Source: Chloroflexota bacterium
GTDB taxonomy: Bacteria; Chloroflexota; Limnocylindria; P2-11E
Direction: 5' to 3'
Length of the DNA: 64,000 bases
Assembly: GCA_027310565.1 (NCBI GenBank)
Contig: DAIDAP010000011.1
Span: 32,044 to 96,043, forward strand
The position numbers and the translations under genes are program-made. Below are positions 28,847-37,289 of this stretch, in pieces. How positions within the stretch are numbered: the stretch's first letter is position 1; every line of letters begins with the position of its first letter. Under the pieces are notes generated by a model, which was not told where the DNA came from, did no database searches, and saw nothing but the letters and a program-made list of their open reading frames with translations.

Positions 28847-30012
28847 CGCGCGTCGCGCGCGGCGCGGCGATCGTGGCGCTCCTCTTGCTCGCGGGCGCCC
28901 TCGCCGCGCGCGGCGCCGAGTGGTACCGGACCACCGACTTCTTCTGCATCTATCAGGGCTCGCGCGCGCTCCTCGTCGGCCGCGATCCGTACGACGACGC
29001 CTGGATCCGCAGCCAGACCGGCGGCCTGTACCCCCAGGCCGCGTTCGCCGGCGGTGGCCTCGCGCCCGCGCCGTGCCGGAGCGCATACGGCTACCCGCTC
29101 TGGACCGCCGCGGCGCTCGTCCCCGTCGCCGCGCTGCCGCTCGAGGTGGCGGCCGCGCTGTGGGCGGCGGCCGGCATCGGCGCGACGATCTACGGGGCCT
29201 CCTTCGCCTGGCGCGCGTTCCGCGGGCCGGCGCGCCTCGCCTGGCTCTACGCGATCCTCATCGTGGCGTCGCAGCCGTTCTGGATCCTGCTCATCAGCGG
29301 GCAGCTCGACGGAGTCGTCTTCTTCGTCGTCGCGCTGCTCGTGTGGGCGCTGGCGGCGCGGCGGGCCGCCGGCGCCGGCGCCGCGCTCGCGCTGACGGCG
29401 CTCAAGCCTCAGCTCGTCGCGCTCACGCTGCCCGCGGTCGCGCTCCGCGCGCTCGCGCTGCGCGAGCGGCGCCTCCTCGGCGCCGTCCTCGCGACGGGGG
29501 CGGCGATGGTCGTCGTGCCGATGGCCTTCGTGCCCCTCTGGCCGATCGAATGGATCGACGAGCTCACCGGGCGGCGCGCGCGCGTGAGCGGGCTGCTCCC
29601 GACGGCGTGGGGGCTCGCGGCGGACGTCCTCGGGAACGGCTGGCTGGGTGCGGCCCTCGCCCTCGGGCTCCTCGCCGCCGTCTGGCTGCTCGTGCGCGGT
29701 CGCGCGCTCGATCTCACCGAGGTCGCGGTCCTCTCGCTGCCGCTCTCGCTCTTCGTCACGCCGTACGCCTGGAGCTACGACCACCTCGTCCTCGCGGTGC
29801 CGTGGGCGTTCCTGCTCGCGCGCGCTCCGGCGCGGGGCGGGGCGCGTCTCGCGGCGCTCGTCGGGGTCGTCGCGCTCGCGAGCGCGCTGCCGTGGGCCCT
29901 CTACGCCGTCGCGTTTGCGCGAGGCGGCGAGACGCTCTCGGCGGTCGTGCCGGCGCTCACCGCGATCGCCGTCGCGGTCGCGCTGCGCGCGTCGCGGGCG
30001 CCCACCGCATGA
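28843..30012 (+). CDS. GT87-like membrane glycosyltransferase
   Basis: 389 aa, ATG overlapping the previous stop. The first loop is TTDFFCIYQGSRALLVGRDP, followed by SAYGYPLWTAAALVPVAALP, ISGQLDGVVFFVVALLVWAL and TALKPQLVALTLPAVAL, the same landmarks as the GT87 genes at 23.5 and 25.9 kb. It is a third paralogue. About ten membrane helices. Extracytoplasmic sugar transfer from a polyprenol donor is inferred. Confidence 0.78.
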   Translation: MTRVARGAAIVALLLLAGALAARGAEWYRTTDFFCIYQGSRALLVGRDPYDDAWIRSQTGGLYPQAAFAGGGLAPAPCRSAYGYPLWTAAALVPVAALPLEVAAALWAAAGIGATIYGASFAWRAFRGPARLAWLYAILIVASQPFWILLISGQLDGVVFFVVALLVWALAARRAAGAGAALALTALKPQLVALTLPAVALRALALRERRLLGAVLATGAAMVVVPMAFVPLWPIEWIDELTGRRARVSGLLPTAWGLAADVLGNGWLGAALALGLLAAVWLLVRGRALDLTEVAVLSLPLSLFVTPYAWSYDHLVLAVPWAFLLARAPARGGARLAALVGVVALASALPWALYAVAFARGGETLSAVVPALTAIAVAVALRASRAPTA

Positions 30013-31228
30013 GGCGTCTGGTCCTCCTCGCCGCGACCGTCGCCCTCGGGCTCACGATCGCCGCGGCTCTCGTCGTGGCGCCCGACTACGAGACACGCGT
30101 CCTGAACGATCAGCTGCAGTACCTCTCGCTGGCGCGCGGTCTCGTCGAGCGAGGCGAGTTCACGAGAGCCCTCGCGGGCGAGCCCTTCATCCCCGAGACG
30201 AACCGGTTCCCCGGCTATCCGCTGCTCCTGGCGCCGCTCTGCGTCGGCGGCTGCAACCACCTCGCGATCGCCGTGGCGCAGGGCCTGCTCTTCGCGGCGC
30301 TGGTGCTCGCGTCGTTCGCCCTCGCGAGACGCGTGCTGCCGGAGCGGGCCGCGGGTCTGGCCGCACTGGCCGTCGCGCTGTACGTGCCGTTCGCGTACTA
30401 CGGCGCGCTGGCGCTCTCGGATCTTCCCGGCGCCGCGCTGCTCGCGCTCGGAGTCGCGGCGTGGCTCCGCGCGCGCGATCGCGGGTCGCTCGCGTGGGCG
30501 TTCGCGGCGGGGGCGCTCCTCGGCTGGGCCGGCCTCGTGCGTGGCGCGCTCCTCGCATTCCCGCTCGCGCTCACCGCGCTGGCGCTGCTGCGCGACCGTC
30601 GGGCCGCCGGCCTCGCCGCCGCCGCCCTCCTCGGCGCGGGCATCGTCGTCGCGCCCTACGTCGCGTACGCCGAAGCGAGCTTCGGCCGGCCGTTCGGCGC
30701 GAACAGCGGCACGGTGATGTGGATCGGCGTGACGCAGGGGCGTGCCGAGTCGTCCCTCGACGCGACGGAGCGCGCCGAGGTCGATGGCGCCCGCGCCGAG
30801 ATCGCGGCGTTCGACGCGATGACCGATGAGCGGGCCCGCGCGCTGGCATGGCTGCGGCTCGACGACTCGCTGGGGCGCCGCGCGCGCGCGCTCATCGCGC
30901 ACGACCCGGGGCGCTGGATCGGCTCGATGCTCCCGCGATCGATCGAGCTGTGGGCCGGTGACCGTCCGCTCGAGGCGAGCGTGAGCAGAGCGTCGCCATC
31001 GGCTCGCTGCAGATGGTGCTCGTCATCGTCGGTCTCGTCGGGACGGCCGTCATCGCGCGCCGTGGTGAGGCCGGCGCCGCGTTCGCGGCGGTCGTCGCCT
31101 ACGTCTGGATCACGGCGCTGCCCTTCCAGGTGGAGGGGCGCTACTCGCTGCCCGCGAAGGCCTTCCTCATCATCGGCGCGATTGCCGTGGTCGATCTCGT
31201 CGTGCGACGACGGCGCGGTGCTCGCTGA
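30009..31228 (+). pseudogene. GT39/ArnT-like membrane glycosyltransferase, frameshifted near its C-terminus
   Basis: From ATG 30009 the frame encodes a GT-C protein (NDQLQYLSLARGLVERGEF, ETNRFPGYPLLLAPL, VRGALLAFPLALTALALL) down to about base 30980. There it turns into a Ser/Arg-rich stretch, while the frame one base back carries the sensible end: SVAIGSLQMVLVIVGLVGTA and GRYSLPAKAFLIIGAIAVVD, ending at 31228. One base appears to be missing between about 30965 and 30990. No slippery heptamer is seen, so a sequencing error or a recent mutation is likelier than programmed shifting. If real, the protein loses its last two membrane helices. Confidence 0.75.
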
Positions 31229-31229
31229 G

Positions 31230-31235
31230 TAGACT
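31230..31235 (+). promoter_or_regulatory. -10 box TAGACT, leaderless promoter
   Basis: TAGACT ends seven bases before GTG 31243, in the 14-base gap after the frameshifted gene. No Shine-Dalgarno sequence is present. Confidence 0.5.
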
Positions 31236-31242
31236 TCCGGTC

Positions 31243-32754
31243 GTGCCGGATGCCGCGGCGATCCGACGCATCGCCGCGCTCACGCTCTTGATCCTCGCCG
31301 TCCGCGTCGTCTCCGCCGCCGTCGTGTCGGGCCCCGGTTACACCGACGCGTACTACTACACCGCCGTCGCGGGGCGGCTCGCGCGCGGCGAGGGGCTCAC
31401 CGCCGACTTCATCTGGTCGCCGCTCGAGGCCGGCTCGCTCGTCCTCCCGGTCGCGAGCCACCTCTTCTGGGTGCCGCTCTCGACGGTCCTCGGCGCGATC
31501 GGCATCGCACTCGCGGGCCCGCTCGTCGGCGACTTCCGCGCCGCGCAGGCGGCGATCATCGTGGTCGCCGCGCTGCTCCCGGCCACGGGGTACGCGGCGG
31601 CCCGCCGGCTCGGCGCGGGCGAGCCGCTCGCGCTCGCCGCGGCCGCGGCCGGCGGTCTCGGCGGCCTGTTCGCGCCCGGCCTCGTCGACCTGGACGCGTA
31701 CGCGCCCGCCGCGGTCATCGGGACGCTGTTCTTCCTCGCCTACGGGCGCGCCGCGGCCGGCGACGTCCGCGCCGGCGCGCTCGCCGGCCTGCTCGTCGGC
31801 CTCCTCTATCTCGCGCGGAGCGAGGGCGCGCTCTTCGGCGTCGCGCTCCTCGCGCTGCTCGTCTCCCGACGCACGCGCGTGGCCGGCGCCGCCGGGGCCG
31901 CCGCCGCGATCGCGATCGGCGGCGGGTGGCTCGCGCGCGACGTCGCCGCGGGAGCGCCGCCGGACCTGTTCGCGCGCGCGGTCCTCCTCGTGCGCTACGA
32001 CCAGTTCTTCGCGGTCGCGTCGCCGACCCTCGCCGAGCTCGCCGCGTCGCTCGACCGCGTGCTCGCCGCGAGGGCCGGCGCGCTCGCCGCCAACGCCACG
32101 ACCTTCGCGTTCACGTTCGCCCTGCTGCCGCTCGTCCCGCTCGCCGCCGGGCTGCGCGCGCTGTGGGCGCGCGCGGAGGTGCGCGCCTGGGCCGGCCTCG
32201 CCGTGCTGGTCTACCTCACGCAGTCGCTGGTGTGGACGCTGCACTCGACGCGCGGCTCGTACTTCCACTCGCTGGCCGCGTTCTTCCCCTTCGGCCTGGC
32301 GATCGCGGCCGTCGGCGCGCGCGAGCTGCTGGCCGCGCGCTCGCCGCGTGTGCTGCGCGCGTGGGCGTGGGGCGCCGTCGCGCTCGTCGGCGCGATCACG
32401 TTCGCGTCGGTCGCCCAGTGGGACGCGGTCTTCAACGGCGCGGCGCGCGTGCGCGCGGCGGCCGTCGACGCCATCCCGCCGGGCCCGTTCCTCGCGATCG
32501 ACGGCGCGGCGTGGCGCTGGATCAGCGGCCGCCCCGCCGTGGTGACGCCCTCCGACGGACTCGACGCCGCGTTCTGCTACGCGTCGGCGGTCGGCGCGCG
32601 GTCGGTCGTGCTCGAGGAGGCGCGCTTCGCCGCGTACGACGACCTGTACGCCGGCGTGACGAGGCCGGGCTGGCTCGGCGAGCCGATCGTGCGCGGCACG
32701 GTGAAGATCTTCCCGGTCACGCTGGCCCCGAACAGCGTGTGCACGCCGCGATGA
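31243..32754 (+). CDS. GT39/GT-C-like membrane glycosyltransferase
   Basis: 503 aa with about 11-12 membrane helices. The N-terminal loop carries the acidic GYTDAYYYTAVAGRLARGEG pattern with Asp in the DAYYY position, as in GT39/ArnT-like enzymes, and a later helix has YLARSEGALFGVALLALLVS. HSTRGSYFHSLAAFFPFGLA near residue 335 resembles the RGSYFH segment of polyprenol-dependent mannosyl/arabinosyl-type transferases. The ~150-aa C-terminal part ends outside the membrane. Substrate unknown. ATGA overlap with the next gene. Confidence 0.72.
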   Translation: MPDAAAIRRIAALTLLILAVRVVSAAVVSGPGYTDAYYYTAVAGRLARGEGLTADFIWSPLEAGSLVLPVASHLFWVPLSTVLGAIGIALAGPLVGDFRAAQAAIIVVAALLPATGYAAARRLGAGEPLALAAAAAGGLGGLFAPGLVDLDAYAPAAVIGTLFFLAYGRAAAGDVRAGALAGLLVGLLYLARSEGALFGVALLALLVSRRTRVAGAAGAAAAIAIGGGWLARDVAAGAPPDLFARAVLLVRYDQFFAVASPTLAELAASLDRVLAARAGALAANATTFAFTFALLPLVPLAAGLRALWARAEVRAWAGLAVLVYLTQSLVWTLHSTRGSYFHSLAAFFPFGLAIAAVGARELLAARSPRVLRAWAWGAVALVGAITFASVAQWDAVFNGAARVRAAAVDAIPPGPFLAIDGAAWRWISGRPAVVTPSDGLDAAFCYASAVGARSVVLEEARFAAYDDLYAGVTRPGWLGEPIVRGTVKIFPVTLAPNSVCTPR

Positions 32755-34115
32755 GCGCCCGCGCGCTCGCGCCGTGGCTCGTCGCGCTCGGCGCGTTCGC
32801 GCTCGCCGCCGGCCCCGCGCCCGCGGACCCCGACATGTACTGGCACCTCGCGTCGGGCAGGTGGATGGTCGAGAACGGCGAGCTGCTGCGCCGCGACGTG
32901 TTCTCGACGACGATCGCGGGACAGCCGTACAGCGTCGGCGAGTGGCTCGGCCAGATCGTCCTCTACGCGGCGTACGCGCTCGGCGGGTGGCCGGGCATCG
33001 TGCTGCTGCGGGGGCTGCTCGTCGCGACGGCCGCCCTCTTCCTCACGCGCGCCGCGCTGCGTGGCGGCGCGCGTCCGGTCGTCGCACTGCCCCTCGTGGT
33101 CGTCGCGCTGCTGCTCTCGGAGATCGGGTGGACCGACCGCCCGCAGCTCTTCACGCTGGCGCTCTTCCCGCTCCTCCTCGACCTGCTGCTCGCGGCGCGC
33201 GAGGGGCGCGTCCGCCGGCTGCTTCTGGTCCCGCCGCTGCTGCTGGCCTGGACCAACCTGCACGGCGGCTACGTGCTCGGCCTGGCGCTCGTCGCGATCT
33301 TCGCGCTCGACGCGCTGCTGCGCCGCGCGCACGCGCGCGCGTTCGCCGCCGCCGCGGCGCTCGCGGCCGTCGCGACGCTCCTCGACGCCGGGTCGCTCGG
33401 CCTCACGGCGGCCCTCACGCACGCGGCGTCGCCGCCGCGCTTCATCGTCGAGGAGTCGCCGCCCGACGTGCTCACGCCGGCGGGCTTCGTCTTCGCGCTG
33501 TTCGTCCTCGCGACGCTCTCCGTCGCGCTGCGCGCGGGCGGGACGCTCTTCGACGCGCTGCTGCTCGTCCCGCTCCTGCTCCTCGCGCTCTCCGCGCAGC
33601 GCCAGATGCCGTGGTTCGTCTTCGCGTCGGTGCCGTACCTCGCCCGTCGCCTGCCGGCCGCGGTGCCGGCGCTCGAGCGGGCGGCCACGCGGCTCGCTCC
33701 GCCGCGCGCCGTGCTGGCCGGCGTCTCGACCGGCATCGCCGCGATGGTGCTCGTCGCGCTGCTCGCGCTGCCCGCCGCGCCCGACGAGCGGGCCTACCCG
33801 GCGGGCGCGCTCGGACCGCTCGCCGCGACGAGCGGCGCGCTGCTGAACGAGTACGACTGGGGCGGCTATCTCATCTGGAACGCGCCCGAGCGGCCGGTGT
33901 TCATCGACGGCCGGCTGTTCCCGTACCTGCCGGGCGTCTTCGCGGACTTCCAGCGCGCTGTCACGCTGGGGCCCGGCTATCGCGCGGTGCTCGACGGCCG
34001 GGACATCGGGGCCGTGCTGCTCCGTCCGGACCGGCCCCTCGCCGGCGCGCTGCGCGAGGACGGCTGGCGGGCCGTCGCGAGCGGCGAGCGCTGGGTGCTC
34101 CTGGCGCGCCCGTGA
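32751..34115 (+). CDS. GT-C-type membrane protein, first of a tandem paralogue pair
   Basis: 454 aa, about 10 membrane helices. The first outside loop has DPDMYWHLASGRWMVENGEL and VFSTTIAGQPYSVGEWLGQI; the C-terminal soluble segment has NEYDWGGYLIW and VFIDGRLFPYLPGV. The next gene shares all four landmarks in the same order, so the pair arose by duplication. The Asp-x-Asp after helix 1 is the usual GT-C catalytic position. No assigned function is known to me. Confidence 0.65.
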   Translation: MSARALAPWLVALGAFALAAGPAPADPDMYWHLASGRWMVENGELLRRDVFSTTIAGQPYSVGEWLGQIVLYAAYALGGWPGIVLLRGLLVATAALFLTRAALRGGARPVVALPLVVVALLLSEIGWTDRPQLFTLALFPLLLDLLLAAREGRVRRLLLVPPLLLAWTNLHGGYVLGLALVAIFALDALLRRAHARAFAAAAALAAVATLLDAGSLGLTAALTHAASPPRFIVEESPPDVLTPAGFVFALFVLATLSVALRAGGTLFDALLLVPLLLLALSAQRQMPWFVFASVPYLARRLPAAVPALERAATRLAPPRAVLAGVSTGIAAMVLVALLALPAAPDERAYPAGALGPLAATSGALLNEYDWGGYLIWNAPERPVFIDGRLFPYLPGVFADFQRAVTLGPGYRAVLDGRDIGAVLLRPDRPLAGALREDGWRAVASGERWVLLARP

Positions 34116-35533
34116 GCCGCGCCCGTCCCGGGATCGCCTGGCGCATCGCGCTGCTCGTCGGCGCGGCCGCCGGTCTGGGCGCCGCGACGATCCCGGTGAG
34201 CGACCCCGACCTCTTCTGGCACCTCGCGACGGCGCGCGAGACGCTCGCACGGGGTCTCGTGACGACGGACCTCTTCTCCTGGAGCGTCCGCGGCGCTCCC
34301 GTCTCGATCGATCAGTGGCTCGGGCAGCTCGTGCTCTACGCGGCGTACGTCGCGGACGGGTGGCGCGGCGTCGTCGTCCTGCGCGTGCTCGAGGTCACCG
34401 CGCTGGTCGCGCTCGTCGTCGCCAACGCGTCGCTCGTCACGCGCCGCCCGCTCGCCGCGGTGCTCGCGGCGGTGCCGGCGATCGTCCTCACGCGCGCGGT
34501 CACGGTCGACCGCCCGGAGCTCCTCGGCCTCGTCCTCTTCGCCGGGCTGCTCGTGCTGCTGCGGCGGGGCCGCGACGGCAGCACCGCGGCGCTCGCCGGC
34601 GCGGTCGCGCTCGTCGCGGTCTGGGCGAACGTGCACGGGTCGTTCGCGCTCGGCGCCGTGCTGACGGTGCTCGTCTGCGCCGAGGGCGCCCTGCGCGGCG
34701 CCGCGCGCCGCCGCGTCTACGCCGCGACGGCCCTCGCCGCGGTCGCCGCGACCCTCGCGACGCCGGCGGGCGTCACCACGTGGACCGCGCCGGGGATCCA
34801 CCTCCTGTCGCCGCCCCGCGGGATCCAGGAGTGGGCGACGATCGACGTGAGCACCCCGCTCGGCGCCGCGTACGCGGCGACGCTGGCGCTCGTCCTCGCG
34901 GCCGCCCTGCGCGGGCCGCGCGTGGAGTGGCGCGAGCTCGTCGTCCTCGTCCCCGTCGCGTTCCTCTCGCTCACCGCCGCTCGCCAGGCGCCGCTCCTCG
35001 CCATCGCCGCGGCGCCGCTCTTCGGCGAGCGGGCGGCGTGGGCGATCGGGATGGCGCGGGCCCGGCTGGGTCGGCCCGAGACCGCCGCGGGACCCGACCG
35101 CGCGACCGGGAGCTCGGATCGCGCCGTCGCGCTCAGGTCGTTCGGCCTCCTGCCGCCGATCGCGCTCATCGCCCTCGCGATCGCGGTCACGCCCGCCTCG
35201 CTCGACGAGCGCGCGTACCCGGTGGGGGCGCTCGCGGCGCTCCCGCGGGGCGACGGCGTGCTCGCGCGGTACGAGTGGGGCGGGTGGCTCATCTGGCGCG
35301 CGCCGGCGACGCCGGTGTTCGTCGACGGCCGGCTGACGCCCTACCTCGGCGGCGTGCTCGACGACTACCGCACCGTGGTCGACGCGAAGCCCGGCTGGCG
35401 CGAGGTGATCGAGCGCCGCGGCGTGCGGGCCCTCCTCGTCGCGCCGGGCGACCCCGTCGCCGTCCGCGCGCGCGAGATCGGCTGGCCGGTGGCGGTCGTG
35501 TCCGCGACCTTCGTCCTCATCGTCGTCCCGTGA
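34112..35533 (+). CDS. GT-C-type membrane protein, second of a tandem paralogue pair
   Basis: 473 aa, GTG overlapping the previous stop by four bases. Landmarks correspond to those of the upstream gene: DPDLFWHLATARETLARGLV, LFSWSVRGAPVSIDQWLGQL, RYEWGGWLIW and VFVDGRLTPYLGGV. An extra ~25-aa polar insertion (RPETAAGPDRATGSSDRAVA) lies before the last membrane segment. It closes the glycan array; a near-consensus -10 follows for the signalling genes. Confidence 0.65.
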   Translation: MSRARPGIAWRIALLVGAAAGLGAATIPVSDPDLFWHLATARETLARGLVTTDLFSWSVRGAPVSIDQWLGQLVLYAAYVADGWRGVVVLRVLEVTALVALVVANASLVTRRPLAAVLAAVPAIVLTRAVTVDRPELLGLVLFAGLLVLLRRGRDGSTAALAGAVALVAVWANVHGSFALGAVLTVLVCAEGALRGAARRRVYAATALAAVAATLATPAGVTTWTAPGIHLLSPPRGIQEWATIDVSTPLGAAYAATLALVLAAALRGPRVEWRELVVLVPVAFLSLTAARQAPLLAIAAAPLFGERAAWAIGMARARLGRPETAAGPDRATGSSDRAVALRSFGLLPPIALIALAIAVTPASLDERAYPVGALAALPRGDGVLARYEWGGWLIWRAPATPVFVDGRLTPYLGGVLDDYRTVVDAKPGWREVIERRGVRALLVAPGDPVAVRAREIGWPVAVVSATFVLIVVP

Positions 35534-35572
35534 GCGCGCGCTTCCTACTACATCCGGACGCAGACCGCTTCC

Positions 35573-35578
35573 TATACT
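35573..35578 (+). promoter_or_regulatory. -10 box TATACT before the kinase-regulator-kinase cassette
   Basis: TATACT lies 33 bases before GTG 35612, in a 78-base gap with more A and T than its surroundings. A weak ACATCC lies 17 bases upstream. Unlike many genes here, this one would have a real leader of about 25 bases. Confidence 0.5.
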
Positions 35579-35611
35579 TCGCGCACGAACGATCACCCGG
35601 CACCGCGTCTG

Positions 35612-36601
35612 GTGAAGGATGGCGACGACCTCGACGCGCAGTTCGAGGCCATCGTCGACGGCCTGCGGCGCGACATCCGCCGCGTGCGCCAGCAGGTCGA
35701 GAAGTTCGGCCGCGCGTACCAGCGGACCGCGGAGTCGCAGTCGCGGCGCTCGCTGGACGGCAAGCCCGACCCCGCCACGCAGGTCGCGTACCGCCGGCTG
35801 AAGCAGCTCCAGCTCGTGGCGCAGCACATCGAGTCCAGCGCCGCCTACCTCCTCGGGTCCGGGATCGAGCCCGGCCAGAAGGGGCAGGAGGAGTCGCTCG
35901 ACGTGGCGCAGCGTCTCCTCGACAGCCTCGAGGCCGAGCGCGAGCGCCTCTACCGCGACGTCCACGACGGACCCGCGCAGGTGCTGGCCAACGCGATCTT
36001 CGAGGTCGAGTACCTCGAGCGGGTCGCCGAGCGGGCGCCGGCCGAGATCCGGCAGACCCTGCGCACGGAGCTGGGCAGCCTCAAGGGCCAGCTCCGCGCC
36101 TCCCTCGACTCGGTGCGCGCGATGATCTACGACCTGCGCCCGCCCGAGCTCTCCGAGCTCGCGCTCGCGGAGGCGATGGGGAACTACGTCGGCGAATGGG
36201 AAGCCCGCTGCGGCATCAAGGTGCTGCCGACGCTCGACACGACGGCCACCGGTCTCTCGCCGCAGCAGGAGCTCGCGGTGTACCGCGTCATGCAGGAGGC
36301 GCTCCAGAACGTGCACAAGCACGCGAACGCGACGAGCGTCGGCGTGGTCTGGCAGCGCTCGTCCGCGTCGTGGGTGCTGCACGTCACCGACGACGGGATC
36401 GGCTTCGACCTGGTGAAGGCCGCGCGTCGCGCCAAGAGCGTCGGTCTGCTCTCGATGCGCGAGCGCGCCGAGCTCATCGGCGGCACCCTCCAGATCCAAT
36501 CGACCCCCGGCAACGGCACCGCGGTTACACTGCTCCTCCCGGCGAAGGGCGCCGGACCGGTGCCCGGCGAAAGAGGAAGGGTCCTTGGCCGACAAGACTG
36601 A
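35612..36601 (+). CDS. Soluble NarL-partner histidine kinase (HisKA_3, DegS/LiaS type)
   Basis: 329 aa without membrane segments: a coiled-coil N-terminal region (about residues 5-115), the HisKA_3 dimerisation domain with phospho-acceptor His118 in RDVHDGPAQVLAN, and a complete HATPase with N-box EALQNVHKHA, G1 box DDGIGFD and GLLSMRERAELIGG. DegS-like soluble kinases sense internal signals and phosphorylate NarL-family regulators. Its end overlaps the regulator gene by 17 bases. The cognate-looking regulator lacks the phospho-Asp, so the true target is open. Confidence 0.92.
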   Translation: MKDGDDLDAQFEAIVDGLRRDIRRVRQQVEKFGRAYQRTAESQSRRSLDGKPDPATQVAYRRLKQLQLVAQHIESSAAYLLGSGIEPGQKGQEESLDVAQRLLDSLEAERERLYRDVHDGPAQVLANAIFEVEYLERVAERAPAEIRQTLRTELGSLKGQLRASLDSVRAMIYDLRPPELSELALAEAMGNYVGEWEARCGIKVLPTLDTTATGLSPQQELAVYRVMQEALQNVHKHANATSVGVVWQRSSASWVLHVTDDGIGFDLVKAARRAKSVGLLSMRERAELIGGTLQIQSTPGNGTAVTLLLPAKGAGPVPGERGRVLGRQD

Positions 36602-37289
36602 ACGCGGCATCCGCGTGGTCCTCGCGGACTCCAGCCGGCTCACCGCCATGGGCATCGGGCAGGTCCTCGAGCGGGAGCCGGACGTCGAGCTCGTCGCGAC
36701 CGCGAGCGACGGCGAGGAGGCGGTCACCAAGACGCTCGAGCTCGAGCCGGACGTCCTGGTGATCGAGGCGGACCTCGCGCGGATCAACGGGATCAAGGTG
36801 ACCCAGCGCGTGCGCCGCGAGCTGCCGCACGTCGGTGTCGTCGTCCTCACCGCCAAGGACGAGGAGCAGACGCTCTTCGAGGCGATCCGTGCCGGCGCCG
36901 CGGCCTACCTCAACAAGGACTGCGAGCCGGCCGAGCTCGTCGACGCCATCCGCAAGGCGCGCGCGGGCCAGTTCATCATCAACGAGAAGGTCTTCAGCCG
37001 GCCCGCCGTCGCCTCGAAGGTGCTCGCGGAGTTCCGCGAGCTCTCGGTGTACGGGCCCGGCTCGTCGAAGGTATTCGCGCCGCTGTCGCCGCGCGAGGTG
37101 CAGATCCTGGACAACATCGCCCAGGGAATGACCAACAAGGAGGTCGCCTACGCGCTCGCGATCTCCGAGCAGACGGTGAAGAATCACATGTCGAGCATCC
37201 TCCGGAAGCTGTCGGTGAACGACCGCACGCAAGCGGTCGTGTACGCGATCCGTCAGGGCTGGATCAAGGGACCGGAGATGGGGAATTGA
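36585..37289 (+). CDS. Atypical NarL/FixJ-family regulator, phospho-acceptor Asp replaced by Glu61
   Basis: 234 aa, TTG start. The receiver domain keeps the fold and the Thr (LTAKDEE) and Lys111 (YLNKD), but the phosphorylation site that should read LLDxxMPxxxG is VIEADLARINGI, with Glu61 in place of Asp, and the second acidic residue of the N-terminal pair is Ser (LADSSRL). The C-terminal LuxR-type HTH is intact: PLSPREVQILDNIAQGMTNK, then EQTVKNHMSSILRKL. It should bind DNA without ordinary phosphorylation; Glu may mimic the phosphorylated state. Sits between two kinase genes, overlapping both. Confidence 0.92.
   Translation: MADKTERGIRVVLADSSRLTAMGIGQVLEREPDVELVATASDGEEAVTKTLELEPDVLVIEADLARINGIKVTQRVRRELPHVGVVVLTAKDEEQTLFEAIRAGAAAYLNKDCEPAELVDAIRKARAGQFIINEKVFSRPAVASKVLAEFRELSVYGPGSSKVFAPLSPREVQILDNIAQGMTNKEVAYALAISEQTVKNHMSSILRKLSVNDRTQAVVYAIRQGWIKGPEMGN

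Noticed and set aside
30965..30995. Programmed -1 frameshift in the GT39-like gene
   Set aside because: No X-XXY-YYZ slippery heptamer or downstream pseudoknot is evident; error or mutation is simpler.
36585..37289. Reading Asp63 as the phospho-acceptor of the NarL-type regulator
   Set aside because: Counting from PDV and to the conserved Gly (ARINGI) places the acceptor at residue 61, which is Glu; Asp63 is two residues past the strand end.
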